Below, piece by piece: positions 13,301 to 24,155 of a DNA stretch of 64,000 nucleotides. Every line of letters begins with the position of its first letter. The first letter of the stretch is position 1. The stretch is from positions 1,098,501 to 1,162,500 of the forward strand of contig WPIO01000072.1 of the NCBI GenBank assembly GCA_009760855.2. The letters run 5' to 3'. Source of the stretch: Cristatella mucedo (taxonomy: Eukaryota; Bryozoa; Phylactolaemata; Cristatellidae). The translations under genes and the position numbers were made by a program. The notes under the pieces are model-generated. The model worked only from the letters and a program-made list of their open reading frames with translations. It made no database searches and had not been told where the DNA came from.

Positions 13301-16300
13301 CTGAGCCTGCGTTTTACTAAAAGGTCGTCTACTGATGTAGGCCGAACACCCAGCCTCAACTGCCTGTCAATCTTGCTCCATAGTAGCTCTACGCGGTTTA
13401 AATCAGGCGGCTGGCTGGGCAACTGCACCAGCACTAAACAAGGGTGTGTCAACAACTACTTTACTCAAGTTATAGTTGGTAAAGCAAGCTGGATTTCCAA
13501 ATCAAATACCTGCCACGGATCGTTACATTTGGCAGCAAGATAACGACCCTAAGCACAGTGTTAGGTCAGTGAAGTACGGTTGACGGATCCTTGTTTGATG
13601 CTGATTCAGTAGTCGAATCTATAGACTGATTTGAATCATATAGAACGACTAAGGAGCGATATTGATAGGCAGCTGATGCAGAGTGTTTGGCCTATACTAG
13701 AGGACGACCTTTCCAGTGAAACTCACGCTCAGTGGAATGTGCCCCAGCAGAAGAGACAATGCAGTAGCTTGTGCCTTCTCTGTGTGGCCAGATAAGAAAG
13801 GTAATATAGAATCCTGGTGAGATGACGCCACATTGAATGCATGCATACATACCAGCAGCATATGAGTTTGCTTTGCTTTTTTTTGGGCTGTCAATATACG
13901 AGCAGCTTACTGCCTGTGGAATCGCTTCGCTGAGTCGTAGTAATTCTGTCACTGAAGACACCGCTGAGCCATCTTACGATTTGACGGAAGTGCGCCATCT
14001 TGCCATTTGACGAAAGTGTACCATCTTGCCACGTTATGCAAGTGCACCACCTTGCAGCGTGATGGACTTTCTTGCTTTAATTAGTTGAGATATTCACGTG
14101 GTTTGCATAACTTTAGTATGCTTGGCTACGTAAGAAACACTCTGATTATATGAACGAATTTACAGCCAGAATAGCAACGAACTGCAAGGACGTTTGCGCC
14201 TCAGTGCAAGCATGATGGTGTGCGTGTCATTAATTAATGGTAAGTGCTAGACTTGCAGCGAGCTGAACCATTTGAATAGAGATTGATATCACTTTAGGAG
14301 ATACACAAACGATCCAGTATCACTTTTACGAACATAACACAATGTTTTGTTTGGGCGGCTATCTAGTTCAAGTCGGGTGTAATAGTCATCAGGGCTGAAA
14401 TGGGTACATGGGTCACACACCGTCAGTGAGAGTTTGGAAGGTGCTAATGCTCACAGCTTCTGCATGTCACATAATGCTCACCCCGAATGATGTCAGCTGC
14501 TCGGCCGGCCCTATACCAGAGAGCAGGAGTATGTGCGGTGATCTCATTGTACCTGCCGATAGAATCACCTCCTTTCTGGCACTAACAAAATGCTGCATGT
14601 TATCCTTGATGAACTCAACACCAGTCGCTCGGTCGTCAGTCACCACAACACGGCTTACGTGGGCCTGAGTGACCACATGCAGGTTAGACCTGTGCCTGGC
14701 ATTTCGGAGAAATGTTGTAGCTGTGCTGCTTCGTTTATAGCCGTCGGTGGTGACTTGCATGATTCCTGCACCTGGTAACGTATTAGGGCAATACCTACAC
14801 AACAGCTGATAGAGAAATAGACGTGAGCTTTGCTGTACTTTGCAACCTGTGACTATCTACGTTATTGCAATTGCCTACATTGTCTAAAACTTGTAGGCTG
14901 CTGCTGCTAAGCTTACTTAAGACATGGGCATGTTTTGAATTAACAGATCACACACATAACAGTCTGACAAGGAAAATCGAAACCGACATCTTAATTGCAG
15001 CATCGATGGACCAATGCACAGGCATGCAGCAGACCTGTGATCAGATGTCCAAAGGGCTAATAAAATATAGCGGGCAAAATGAGGATTCGAATAAAAATTG
15101 TGTCACGGTGGGATTTCCAAACAGCCAGCCTCATGCCACACTTACCAAACAACTGTTCAACTCCGTTGAAATCTATCTGGGGCAGACCGAGCTCTTTAAA
15201 AGCTTCCAGGAAGTATGGTGCATGCTTAAAGAAGACGGTATCCTTTTGGGGTGACGATACGAACATTGGCCCATCGTGGCCATGATAGCCTACAAAAACA
15301 GATTGCCCATGTTTTAACTGGACACCAAGAAGTTGATTGATCTGAGAATACGAAAGATCGATAGAAAACAACTCACAGCGACCATATGATCAATGAACGC
15401 CTATGACGGCCTTGATTTTCTCATCGATGAGAATAATGCTTTGCCTCTGCACTCGTGCTTTCGGGGCTTTTACTATGTGCCACTGATGTATCTGTCTCAA
15501 TCCTTTGGGATCGGCCTGCTGCACATTTAGCATCTGCTCACACAGCTGACTCGTGATCATAATCTCACAGCAGCGCATCAGTAGAACTTTCTCATATACT
15601 ATGTATTATTTTACAGCAAATTTACAATAGATTGTTTTCTCAAAGTTGAACCATGCGCAAGCTCAGAACACAGCAAATGGGGCAGCCATACACACTTGGG
15701 TTCTTAAGAGAAGACTCACATTGCCATTTCGGTAGTAATGAAAACACAGAAAATGTTTGCATATCATTCACAACATGAAATACAGCAAGTCCATCATTTA
15801 TCATTTTTCTTCAAACACTGCCCTATAACTATGGCATCGCTCAACTGCTACTAGAGCCATTAATTGTGCCCTCCCCGGAGCGATCTCAGTGGCCTAGTAG
15901 TTGTCTTTACCGATTCTAGGCATCCAGCTACCATATCAGAATCCTGCCTAGTCTTTTATACCAATCACATGCATCCAGCTACCAAATCAGAATCCTGCCT
16001 AGTCTTTTATGCCAATCACATGATACCCGTCAAGACGGGTGGCCTCGGCATGTGAAAGCACCCTGGCGAGTCCCCTAAAGACACTGTCACTGAGCGGTCC
16101 CTTACAAACACTGGAACTAAAGCTCGTCAATGCTATAAGCAGTGTCACCGATGTGAGCAGGGTTATACAAGATTGGTTTCTGAACCACCTCCGACCAGTT
16201 CTACTTCTTGCCATTTGACATGCCAATCCTATGAATTTGTACATGTTATGACGTAGCAGCATGCCACGATTCTCTATTTTGGTGAAATTTGTGCTGGGAA

Positions 16301-19300
16301 GGCTTATGGCTGCATGTACCTGCAGCTTACCACTCATTAGTAGCTGACTTAGCCCAGTGGTTTAATGTGCTGGTCTCGACCAAAGTAAATGCATTTGATG
16401 CCGGAGGTTGTGGGCTTGAGCCCCATGGCATATGTGAAGCACCTGAATAGAGATTAATATTTTTTTAGGATGCCACACAAATGATTAATTTATTTATTTA
16501 AAGGTGAAGGTTGGCTGATTCAAGCTTAAATTATTCAGCAGCAGAAACGATTTTGCAGCTATCACCTTACTTAAAGCAGTGGGCAATGCAGAGGACTGCC
16601 TGAAGCAGCTCGTGCAGTACAGGCTCTCAACCCCTTGCCTATGACCCAGAGGCATTTCCTATCATATTAAATTTAATGTGACACCTGAGGGATTGTCTGT
16701 GTTGGTTTACGCACCGTTCCGATCTATGGTCACCAGTTTGTCTTTAGATGCTCATCTGGCTGATCTGTTGCACTTCTCCTGCTGGCAGGAACTTTTAATT
16801 GTGGCAATGGCATTCTAGATGCCAGCAGCATCTATGTTGCACAATTGAGCACGGGAGAGGATGACTTCAAAAAGAGCCCTTCTCTGGGCAGCTAACACCA
16901 CGTATGAATCACGAGGCATTCGAATTATCATGATTACATGTCACAATTGCAATTATTTTGGAACAAAAAATCTAGTCAAGTTGTCATCAGACAAGCCAGA
17001 CATTACACGGTGTGTGGTGGCAACCTGCCATATTGTGCTGCAAGGTTTGGGTAAACGACAAACAGAACGTACACACAGACTGAGAATGAGCCACTGGATG
17101 AAACCAGTCCACGAATTTCACGCCAAGCAGCTGTGCCTTGCCTCGTGCCAGAGCGCGTATGATCTGCCATCTTTGGACTAGCAGGAGAGCTTTATATAGC
17201 GCCTGCCCCCAAAGCCTTACCGGAACCTAAAAGCCACGAGGCAAAGGAAAGGATACAGGTACACGGGACGGCACTTGAGAACGATTGATTGACAGAGAAC
17301 GCATTGGAGCAGTGCCAGCAAGTGCCGGTAGGGCTGGAGTGCAAGAATCAGTAGATCAAGAAGTGACATAAAATCCATGCATAAGTATCTCGGACCAGGA
17401 CCTGCGGAGCGCTGGCTACAAGAAAAGAGAAATTGGAGCGCCGATTCATAGGTGCTACGAAGAAGCAAGCGCACGAGCAGGCCGGCGCTGCTGTCGCAAA
17501 TCCTAACTCGCACATCAAGCTGAAACATTCAATTTTGCATCTGCAGTTCGGCCTTGAGCCACCGTGAGCTCTTTTTGCAATAGGAATGCCGCCTTTGGCA
17601 GGTGGGATAAGCGTGAGAAGCTTACACGAGCTTAAGCCAGCATCGAGGTTGTTCTCCGACCTCTTGAAGTAGGGAAGAACCTCGGCGTGGCTCCAGCCAT
17701 CGCAGCCCTGCCGCGCCCAGCCGTCGTAGTCTTGATTGCTGCCTCGGATGTAAACCATGGCATTTAAAGAGCCTGATCCTCCGACCACCTTGCCACTGGG
17801 CCATGAGGCTCTCTGGACGAACGGTAGAACGAGTCGATGCAAACGCTCGACGTGATGACACGGGACAAGAGCGTGTTGGCATGTGCAAGGGCTGATTGTT
17901 GCAGTGCAGCGCGATGGACCGCTGTAAGTAGGCAGCCATGGGTGGCACGGCTCAGTAAGATGCAAGCGAGCATGTGCGAAGATGCGAGTGAAAATCGAGC
18001 AATCTCTTAAGTGCATGCTTTATGCTCGAAGACAGCATGGGGACCATTACCCGGTCCTTGTATGATTGCGCTGCGTGCAGCTGCGGTACGGTGTAGTACC
18101 GCCAGTCGAGCTCCTGGTTGCCGATGCAGCTGCCGCAGCCCACGGGGACATCGGTTGCAGGAAAGGCGGACACGTCCTTGCCGGCTTCGAGCAGCAGCAC
18201 ATCGATGCTCGGGTCCTCAGACAGGCGGCTAGCCAGCACGCAGCCAGCAGAGCCGGCCCCGACTACAAGGAGAAGAGTTGGTAGAATATAAATTGATTGG
18301 AAAAGTCGGGCGATGCAAGCGGCAACTACAATTAGTGATCAAGGCTCAATTTCGATTCTGAGTCTGACGAGACCTATGGGTAATCACGATAATCTGAAAA
18401 TATTTGCAGAGCATACGAAATGAACTAAACACGTCAGGTAAAACGTCCACAATAGTACGTCACACATTCCCAGAGCAAACTACTTCGAGCAAACAGTGCA
18501 ACTGTGAGAGGCTCTCTGTGCAAACAAACCCTCAAGATCAGACTGACAACGGCAGGCCTATTTCATTTCTAAATACTCGATAGCATAGCAAAATGCCTCT
18601 TTCTAACATTCAAGTCAGAATCAGTCTGTAAGATATAGGGGAGAAGAGTAAGTGAAATGAACTTTGCCAGAAAGGAAAGACAGTCGTGAAATCAAGCGCC
18701 ATTTCGCGGCAGGCTTATTTTAGCAGTTTAGCAAAAACTGCAGTTACTGCTCTGTGGTCTGAGAAAAACGGCGAGGAGAAAGCATGCGAAGAGATGGGGC
18801 TTTTTTTCTCTTTGGAGTGCACTAATTTAAGGTTTGCAAGTCCGAACGGGATGAAAAAGGTCAACAGCGGTGACAGCCCAGCGGGCACGTACATCCAGGG
18901 TCAGTACGCGCAGAGGCTAGTAATTTCTAAGGGGACTCGTACTTTTTCAGCGATAGTTCAAAGCGACGGAATATTTTTAGACAGGTCCAAGAGGCATTTA
19001 GTATAAGTGAGAAAAAAGCATGCCAATTGATCTGCAATAACAACTGCAATGTTTTCTTGTAAAACCAATACGATTTCAGCATGCATAATAATATTTATAA
19101 TAATAATACATTTGTTTAGTCGTCCCAGACAACTCAATCTCTTTCTAGGCATTTTATATATGCTGCAAGGAAGCATGGTCGAATGGTTAGAGGTAGCATG
19201 CTTTTTTGTAACACGCATAACATGGTTACAGGAAACATGCATAGGTTCAACTTATGAATATGGTTAGTGGCAGCATCCACGGTGTTAGCATGCATAAGCA

Positions 19301-21834
19301 CACATTGGACGAATCACACGGACCCACTAAATGCAATGATAAATAGATGCATTTGTAGATTCTTTTTAAATGTCGTCAAGTGAGGGGATGTCATGACTTC
19401 AGTCAGGGGTGAGTTCCATGCTTTAGGGAGCGTTAGCACTAAAAACCTGACTGGATTTTATTGGCTAGGTTTGAAGTTAGAATGCAAGAGTTTAGCTAGA
19501 CTGCCACTACTCATTCTCTGTCTTGGATAGGAACGGCAGTAGGAAGACTGGGTGAAAGTTGGTTGGCTCTCTCGGTCAAGAGCTGCTTTCTTAGTTAGTG
19601 ACCTAACAAAAATCTGTTTGAAAAGTGCAAGGGCATGACCTGAGGCAAAGGACATATTTATTGTTAGTTATGCATGGCAGCATTAGATCTGTGCATCACA
19701 CAGCTAAGACAGTGGGAATAGGGTTTAGAGGGCCAGTAGTCACAGGGAGATAATAATATTAATACTAATACTGTACTTGATAAAGCGCCCTCAGAGAACT
19801 TAATCTCTTTCTAGGCGCTTTACATTTGCTGCAAGGCATCAGCTAGCAGCGGCCACAGGCGACATGGTTGCAGCAGCAGCAGGGCGCGCTCTCGCTGCGG
19901 CCGGTGGCCCACATGCTCCGACGCGTCTGCTGCACGCTGCTCGGCGGCGGCGGCGGCTGCGGCCTGCAAGGCATCGACGAGCCGGGAGGCTGCTTCCTCC
20001 TGAGATGAATTTCATGTCGCTTGTGGCAGGCAGATCTTACGGTGCTGCAAGGAATTGAGGGACAGCAGTGCTGTTGGGATTTTATTGAGAAATAGGAGTC
20101 AAATGGGGATGTTGTTACCCTAGGGATTGCCTCTCTAACTTTGTCTATCCTGCTGTCAAAAGCCAGAGAAGCAATGAGCCACATGCCCAAAAAGATCACT
20201 AGCTAAGGAGCTAACCTGGGTGCGGTTAAGCAAATGATTTATGGTCGAAATCAGCAGTTTTGAATTTTGCATCTGGTTTGGTCCAGCGGTTAAGGTGCTC
20301 GCGCCGACCAAAGTCTGGCTGAGGTTGTGGGCTCGAGCCCCGAGGCATATGTGAAGCGCCTGAATAGAGATTAGGTTCTCTTGGGGTGCTATTCAAATGA
20401 ATTATATTTTTGTTTTTATTAAACAATATTTTTACAGAAGCTTAACTTGGCCTTTGCTAGGATCGATTGAAAAGATCCTCAGTGGTCATCGAATGGTTGT
20501 CGATGAATAGTCAGTCTGGATCTTTTGAATGCTTTAGACATTGCTAGTCTAATGTCTGCCATTAACCATAAGCTATCTGGGCAAGGGTGCATATCAGAGG
20601 GGTGGGGAAGATATTTTTGTGCAGACAGCATCATTGTCGTAAGGTTTTGCAATTCATAGATACTTCAGGATGAAGATGAGGGCATAAACTTCACACTGAA
20701 TGAGATATGCATGTAGTCGGATGTGCAGAGTTCGGTTATAACACGAGACCAAGACGTACAATCATGAGAGAATATTTGATCTATCGAATGCCCTTCGCTG
20801 TAAACGAGGTCATCCACGTGAGCCACATGAGAATGTGAGTCTATCAGTGCACGAAAATCGACATGTAATACATCAGCTGAGACGTCAAAATAAACGTTAA
20901 GATAACCCAGAATGAGGTAGGGACAATTTCTTATGAATAGAATCGAAATGACGGACAAATCTGGGATAAAGGAAGACTTTCTACCTACGAGACGATAGAT
21001 AAATGCAACCATTGGCGACTTGCTGTTAGAGTGACTCATAACTAGAAATTCGAAAGATTGCTTTGGGGGACTGCAGACGGCTTGAAATTGAGAGAAATGT
21101 GAGACAATGGCAACTCCTCCAACAGTTTTGATTGATCTAGGGGTATGCAATAAAAAGAAGCCTGCCATGATAGCGGCGGATATTGTCGGGCAGTTACTCG
21201 ATTTCAGCCAAGTCTCGGTAAAAGCAAACATATCAAGGGCATCGTCCAGGATAATGTCGCGTATTAGTAGGAGTTTATTGCACATTTAGCACGGGTTTCA
21301 AAACAAAACTTAGACTAGCCGTCATGGTTTATAGTGGGCCTGATGACTAAATTTAGAGCGATTCACAGCAGTACTTAATTAAGGCAGCAGTCCTTAAGGG
21401 AGTGCACGCACGACGGCTGAAGACAATGTTTGAGATCCTGTAGATGGTCTCTTTCCTGCTCGCTTGCTCTGAGTAGGCTTCTAGCAGGATATATGTAGTG
21501 ATGTTTTGGATTACAGGATGGGCATTAATAAACGTCGCCTTTAAAAGCTTCGCAGCACAGCTTAGGTCGATGCAAATAAGAACGACTACTGCGAGCCAGT
21601 AATGTTGCTGGGCAGTTCAGTACGATGAATGTGCACCACAAAACAAGTGGTGACATGAGTAGGAGACAATGCTACTACAAATAAACACGGCATACCAAGT
21701 GCAAACTGGGACTCACCAATTATGTAGTCATAGCTATCTTCCCAGATGCCAGCCTCTTTCATTTGGGAGTGCTGCTGCTGCCACCGATACAAAACCGCCG
21801 CTGAGAGAAAAGCAATGCCAACAACAGCTTTCAT
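205..21834 (-). CDS. Gene B: GMC oxidoreductase paralogue, exons 1-8 (3' end outside the window)
   Basis: Joined exons: 21834-21717, 18262-18051, 17812-17626, 15289-15146, 14771-14482, 3776-3626, 766-612, 373-205. This gives 1426 nt, about 475 codons, with no internal stop. The last two exons (catalytic His and C-terminal motif) must lie below position 1. Visible: hydrophobic N-terminus (about residues 3-16), GAGSAG at 41-46, LLLEAG, signature 1 [11 protein letters not shown], signature 2 [11 protein letters not shown], and the DPHYLE start of the C-terminal domain. Exon lengths and phases match gene A except for exon 1 (118 vs 124 nt) and exon 7 (155 vs 152 nt). It reads in the same direction as gene A, starting about 4 kb beyond A's stop. 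The role should be close to that of gene A, but the proteins differ at many residues, so substrates may differ. One donor (after exon 8) is GC. Confidence 0.92.
612..766 (-). CDS. Gene B exon 7: substrate-domain exon
   Basis: 155 nt, one codon longer than in gene [15 protein letters not shown], then [15 protein letters not shown]. Acceptor gctgcag, donor GTAAGT. Confidence 0.89.
767..3625. other. Gene B intron 6
   Basis: AT-rich intron. Apart from the diverged SINE-II at 2362-2530 nothing is recognised; short open frames (for example 3340-3561 plus) have no family features. Confidence 0.6.
2362..2530 (-). mobile_element. SINE-II copy, reverse, diverged
   Basis: gtatcagctaattccaaaga and gtatagcgacagaagc at the tail side; accggagtcgtgaagtggaa and gcaccttac at the head side. 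Gene B intron 6. Confidence 0.6.
3626..3776 (-). CDS. Gene B exon 6: [11 protein letters not shown] exon
   Basis: 151 nt as in gene [22 protein letters not shown] (a potential N-glycosylation site shared with gene A), ending in phase 1 at G|GTAAGTAG. It is preceded by a clear acceptor (cgtcacag). A short exon found by matching phase and motif to gene A. Confidence 0.9.
4600..6735 (+). pseudogene. L2/CR1-type non-LTR retrotransposon (LINE family L2-A), reverse transcriptase relic
   Basis: The open stretch 5290-6450 carries reverse transcriptase blocks: [10 protein letters not shown] (about 5404), [17 protein letters not shown] (about 5580) and FYADDAQLY (about 5680), then the thumb segment with [11 protein letters not shown] and [10 protein letters not shown]. 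Further upstream, 4680-5260 reads as the linker between endonuclease and RT ([35 protein letters not shown]) but in other frames with stops, so at least one frameshift and one nonsense change are present. The 3' UTR runs to about 6735 and ends in a TTACAT-type repeat seen at the ends of two other copies. It sits in intron 5 of gene B, opposite to the gene. Inactive. Confidence 0.88.
7232..7364. repeat. TG dinucleotide-rich microsatellite
   Basis: Interrupted TG repeats with a pure core at about 7324-7354. Confidence 0.95.
7935..8092 (+). mobile_element. SINE-II copy, diverged
   Basis: ggttctgcaaatcctgcagc B-box-like part and gccactacatgaatgaggcc tail, ending gttgaatcggc. Confidence 0.6.
8405..9035 (-). 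pseudogene. LINE family L2-B 3' end (RT thumb plus 3' UTR and AAT tail)
   Basis: The minus strand encodes [19 protein letters not shown] and VPAYLSDLL (RT C-terminus), then a 3' UTR with the family's terminal block (aactcaatctcttcctaggc in plus-strand reading) and an AAT repeat at 8411-8449. The same terminal block recurs at about 19100, 19790, 23820, 24110, 46780 and 46930. Confidence 0.8.
8411..8449. repeat. AAT microsatellite (LINE tail)
   Basis: AAT units with one interruption, at the 3' end of the minus-strand L2-B copy; probably the amplified LINE tail. Confidence 0.95.
9095..9160 (+). mobile_element. SINE-I fragment
   Basis: Only gctgaggttgtgggcacgtt and ggcatatgtgaag remain, just left of the 33-bp array. 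Confidence 0.5.
9684..10114 (-). mobile_element. LTR family 2: solo LTR inside the 33-bp array
   Basis: In the minus direction it starts TGTAGTTCG and ends CAAACGACA, with AGGTC at 9679-9683 and AGGTC at 10115-10119 as a 5-bp target duplication. It carries an AATAAA on the minus strand (about 9736). An expanded CATA tetranucleotide run (10023-10106) sits just inside its 5' end. Same family as 56503-57229. Confidence 0.88.
10019..10107. repeat. CATA tetranucleotide microsatellite
   Basis: More than 20 uninterrupted CATA units inside the LTR at 9684-10114. Confidence 0.97.
13260..13565. pseudogene. Tc1/mariner transposase scraps in opposite orientations
   Basis: The minus strand (13420-13330) reads [19 protein letters not shown], the last-Asp region of Tc1-like transposases. 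The plus strand just to its right (about 13525-13570) reads [12 protein letters not shown], the preceding catalytic Asp region. In an intact element both lie on one strand, so the copy has been internally inverted. Not the same copy as the one at 51.5 kb. Confidence 0.7.
14482..14771 (-). CDS. Gene B exon 5: GMC signature 2 exon
   Basis: 290 nt as in gene [26 protein letters not shown], then [20 protein letters not shown] and IGP. Donor GTGAGC. The next intron is 10.7 kb and is the main transposon sink of the gene. Confidence 0.94.
15146..15289 (-). CDS. Gene B exon 4: HGHDGPM exon
   Basis: 144 nt as in gene [14 protein letters not shown] and [16 protein letters not shown]. Acceptor ttgtag, donor G|GTAAGTG. 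Confidence 0.92.
15921..16022. repeat. 51-bp direct repeat, two copies
   Basis: catccagctacca begins at 15921 and 15972 and the two 51-bp units differ at only two or so positions. In intron 3 of gene B. Confidence 0.85.
16350..16500 (+). mobile_element. SINE-I copy, diverged
   Basis: cccagtggtttaatgtgctg head with a short insertion, then gcttgagccccatggcatat and gaagcacctgaatagagatt. Gene B intron 3. Confidence 0.75.
17626..17812 (-). CDS. Gene B exon 3: GMC signature 1 exon
   Basis: 187 nt as in gene [17 protein letters not shown], then MVYIRG, DYDGWA and [15 protein letters not shown]. Acceptor gtccag, donor T|GTAAGC, the same donor bases as gene A exon 3. Intron 2 upstream is only 238 bp. 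Confidence 0.93.
18051..18262 (-). CDS. Gene B exon 2: GxGxxG exon
   Basis: 212 nt as in gene A. Reads [18 protein letters not shown], then VLLLEAGKD and [10 protein letters not shown]. Acceptor tgtag, donor GTAATG. Locally GC-rich compared with the flanking introns. Confidence 0.93.
19083..19460 (-). mobile_element. L2-B LINE 3' fragment
   Basis: Shares the L2-B 3' UTR with 8405-9035: caactcaatctctttctagg near 19132 and the downstream block with the cacacggacccactaaatgc segment at about 19316. The end lies next to an AT-rich AATAAT tail. No coding capacity. Confidence 0.75.
19750..19842 (-). mobile_element. L2-B LINE terminal fragment
   Basis: Only the last 90 bases or so of the family: AATACTAATA tail, cttgataaagcgccctcaga block and the ctttctaggcgctttacatt segment. 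It abuts a short GC-rich Ala-coding stretch at 19850-20000. Confidence 0.7.
20276..20425 (+). mobile_element. SINE-I copy
   Basis: Same head and body as the copy at 42028 with about ten differences; ends in an AT-rich tail. Gene B intron 1. Confidence 0.83.
20655..21300 (-). pseudogene. LINE endonuclease (APE-type) domain fragment
   Basis: A 206-codon open stretch (21285-20665) reads [39 protein letters not shown] and ends TSDYMHISF, matching the order of motifs in the apurinic-like endonuclease of L2/CR1/Jockey LINEs (ETWL and the late S/D-H motif). No RT follows on the same strand nearby. It lies in intron 1 of gene B in the sense direction. Confidence 0.78.
21717..21834 (-). CDS. Gene B exon 1: N-terminal hydrophobic segment
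   Basis: Starts [18 protein letters not shown], a signal-peptide or signal-anchor type segment, and ends SYDYII with donor G|GTGAGTC. The frame is open further upstream, but this Met gives the same distance to the FAD loop as gene A (39 vs 41 residues), so it is preferred. The 5' UTR is not defined. Confidence 0.82.
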
Positions 21835-22189
21835 GATGAAGCAAAGTCTGCCTTGGATACTAAAATCCGTCGAGGATAAACTATAAGTCATAAATAAAGC
21901 ACGCGATCGAACCAGTGCAACCACTGACAGCAGAAGTATCACCTCAGCAAGCTTAGCACACAGCTTAAAGTTGTCGAGCAAACGACGGTCTATCGCAATG
22001 CATGACCGCAATGCAGGCAAACCAAGAACCTAGCATAGTTTATTAAATACCTCCACGGCATATCAGCACCGGTAATCTGAACTGCGAAATGGTATACGAG
22101 AAGTATAAGCAATGGGCGAACTAGGAGCAGCAAGGCCAGAGCTGGAAAGTTAATGCCTGCACATCTCGGCTCCCATTTCCTGCACAAGC

Positions 22190-23690
22190 ATCAAAACAGC
22201 AAGGTGACACTGTAATACCACGGTTGTGGCTGCGAATGTATTTATGTGAATCTGCCTTAGTTCGCCATGTCCTTCTGGCAATCGCACCGTCCAAATCAAC
22301 GCTGGCAGCACTGCTAAAGGCTCAACAATTGGAAGGCCGGGTGGTGATAGCGTCAGAGAGACTACCGTATTTGCAGGGGTTTATGAAGTTCTCATACCTC
22401 GAGCGGTAGGTCAGTTTAGTGGAAGACGCTGCACTCCGGGCGAGGCGTTTAATAGGCTTGCTAGTTCCCAGAAAATAGATTTTTAAGACCAAGCGAACGA
22501 ACCATGCGGCTCGGCGGGTGCCACACCTCTTAGCCGCACAAGCGCGTACCTGCAGGAAATGGTTTCCTAAACACGCCTTGTCAGCCGTATAGATCACGTA
22601 AAATCTCTAGCTAAACTAAATTGCTCTTTTATTTTTGCATTTATATGTGCTTGCTGGCCTCAGGTTTGCAAGAAGTGGTGAAACCGGAAGAAAAGAGCAT
22701 ATGTGACGTCACTGACTGAATGCGCGGCTTCAACTGAACACAACATGAAAATATAGTTATTATTTATCAAATAAAGCAGCATCTTGAATAGCTCTCTAAA
22801 TTCTTGTTAGCCCTTGACGCATTGCACCGCAAGGCACAACACGTGCTGTGGCCCAACATTTACCGAGCGGAGTTTGACCCCCAAGATAGCGTAAAGGCGG
22901 CGTGCTAGATTAGCTCGACTACGATTGCCGAGTTGTTTTTGCGGTTCCTAAATTAAAACGTATAGGTAACGGCTATTTAATAATTTACAGATAGATGGCA
23001 CAAAAGCTGAAGCCGTGTAATATTCAGTCAGCTGAGCGGAGTTGCACTCGAGACCTCGAGTCCGGTAGGGGGTCTGTCGGGTCGAATCTGGCTCGGGGCC
23101 CCGTACGCGAGTATGCCATGGCTGACACGGGATGCCTGCAATACTTCTTCGCTGTCGCATGCACTCTTCGCTATGGATGTTAACTTAATACCTTAAGGCG
23201 TGGTTTTCTTCGTTGCTACCGCGTTCATCTGCTGTCGGCATACCTGCGTGCGTTGGTGCTGTGCCTATAGATCTGGAAGCCGCTACTCCCTTACTTTGCT
23301 TGATAAACGATAATGCCACAGTTGACCTAGTTTGGCCCACGGGTAAGGTGCTCGAATTTAATTACTTGAGGTCGTGGGTTCGAGCCCTGCCGCATTTTTG
23401 AAGAGCCTAGCTCTTAGGGCCCTTACATATAAATTATATTTTATATACAAAAGAATTGAACGCTTTTTATAGGTAATTGTATTGGAAATGCTGTTCTCTA
23501 ATTAATTATTAGCACGACTAATGTCTACGCGGCCAAGAAAGTTTGCAGCCTTGAGAATATACGGTAAGCTTATTTTCTTAGGTTTTTGAGTCTCAAGTCT
23601 CGGTACACCTTTATACATTGCAATAAGAAAGCATAATTAGATTTTTAACAGGGCAGCCGGCGACTTATTTAAATTAAATTACCACACACG
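22190..23690. other. Spacer between genes A and B, left part
   Basis: Upstream flank of gene B on the minus strand. Contains one SINE-I at 23328 and no recognised coding sequence. Donor-like sites on the minus strand at about 22398 and 22547 could belong to a gene B 5' UTR exon, but nothing confirms it. Confidence 0.45.
23328..23450 (+). mobile_element. SINE-I copy, diverged
   Basis: gtttggcccacgggtaaggt head and gtgggttcgagccctgccgc B-box region; the tail is shortened. Between genes A and B. Confidence 0.7.
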
Positions 23691-24155
23691 CATGCATGCT
23701 GACCCTGTGCATGTCACCCCTAACCATGTTATTCATGTTGTTTGTTTTTCAAGCGTGATATTGCTCACCATTCAATTGCATTTCCCGTTGCAGCAAATGT
23801 AAAGCGTCTAAAAAGAGATTGAGTTCTCTGAGGGCACTTTATCAAGTGTATCATTAGTAGCCCGACAGGTGAAATCGCCTGAAACACGTCTATTTAGGAC
23901 AGTATTTAGTAGGTCCCTGTGATTCGTCCTTCACGTGCTTATGCGTGCCGACACTGTACATGCTGCCACTAACTACACTTGCATGCTGACCCTGTGCATG
24001 TCACCCCTAACCACGTTATTCATGTTGTTTATCAAGCAAAATATTACCCGCCATTTAATCGCGCTTCCCTTTGCAGCAAATGTAAAGCTCCTAGAAAGAG
24101 ATTTTGAGTTCTCTGAGGGCGCTTTATCAAGTGCATTATTATTATTACTAAGTAC
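23690..24155 (+). mobile_element. Two L2-B LINE 3' fragments in tandem
   Basis: Two consecutive copies of the L2-B 3' end in the plus direction, the first ending near 23850 and the second at 24150 with a TTATTATTATTA tail. Both share gctgaccctgtgcatgtcac (23698 and 23986). They lie between genes A and B. Confidence 0.75.

Noticed and set aside
14408-14802. Plus-strand frames overlapping gene B exon 5, and similar antisense frames over other GMC exons
   Set aside because: Shadows of the conserved minus-strand exons; no independent motif.
22322-22597. 91-codon minus-strand frame upstream of gene B as a 5' coding exon
   Set aside because: Neither sequence nor phase matches the N-terminus of gene A, and exon 1 of gene B already has a suitable start.
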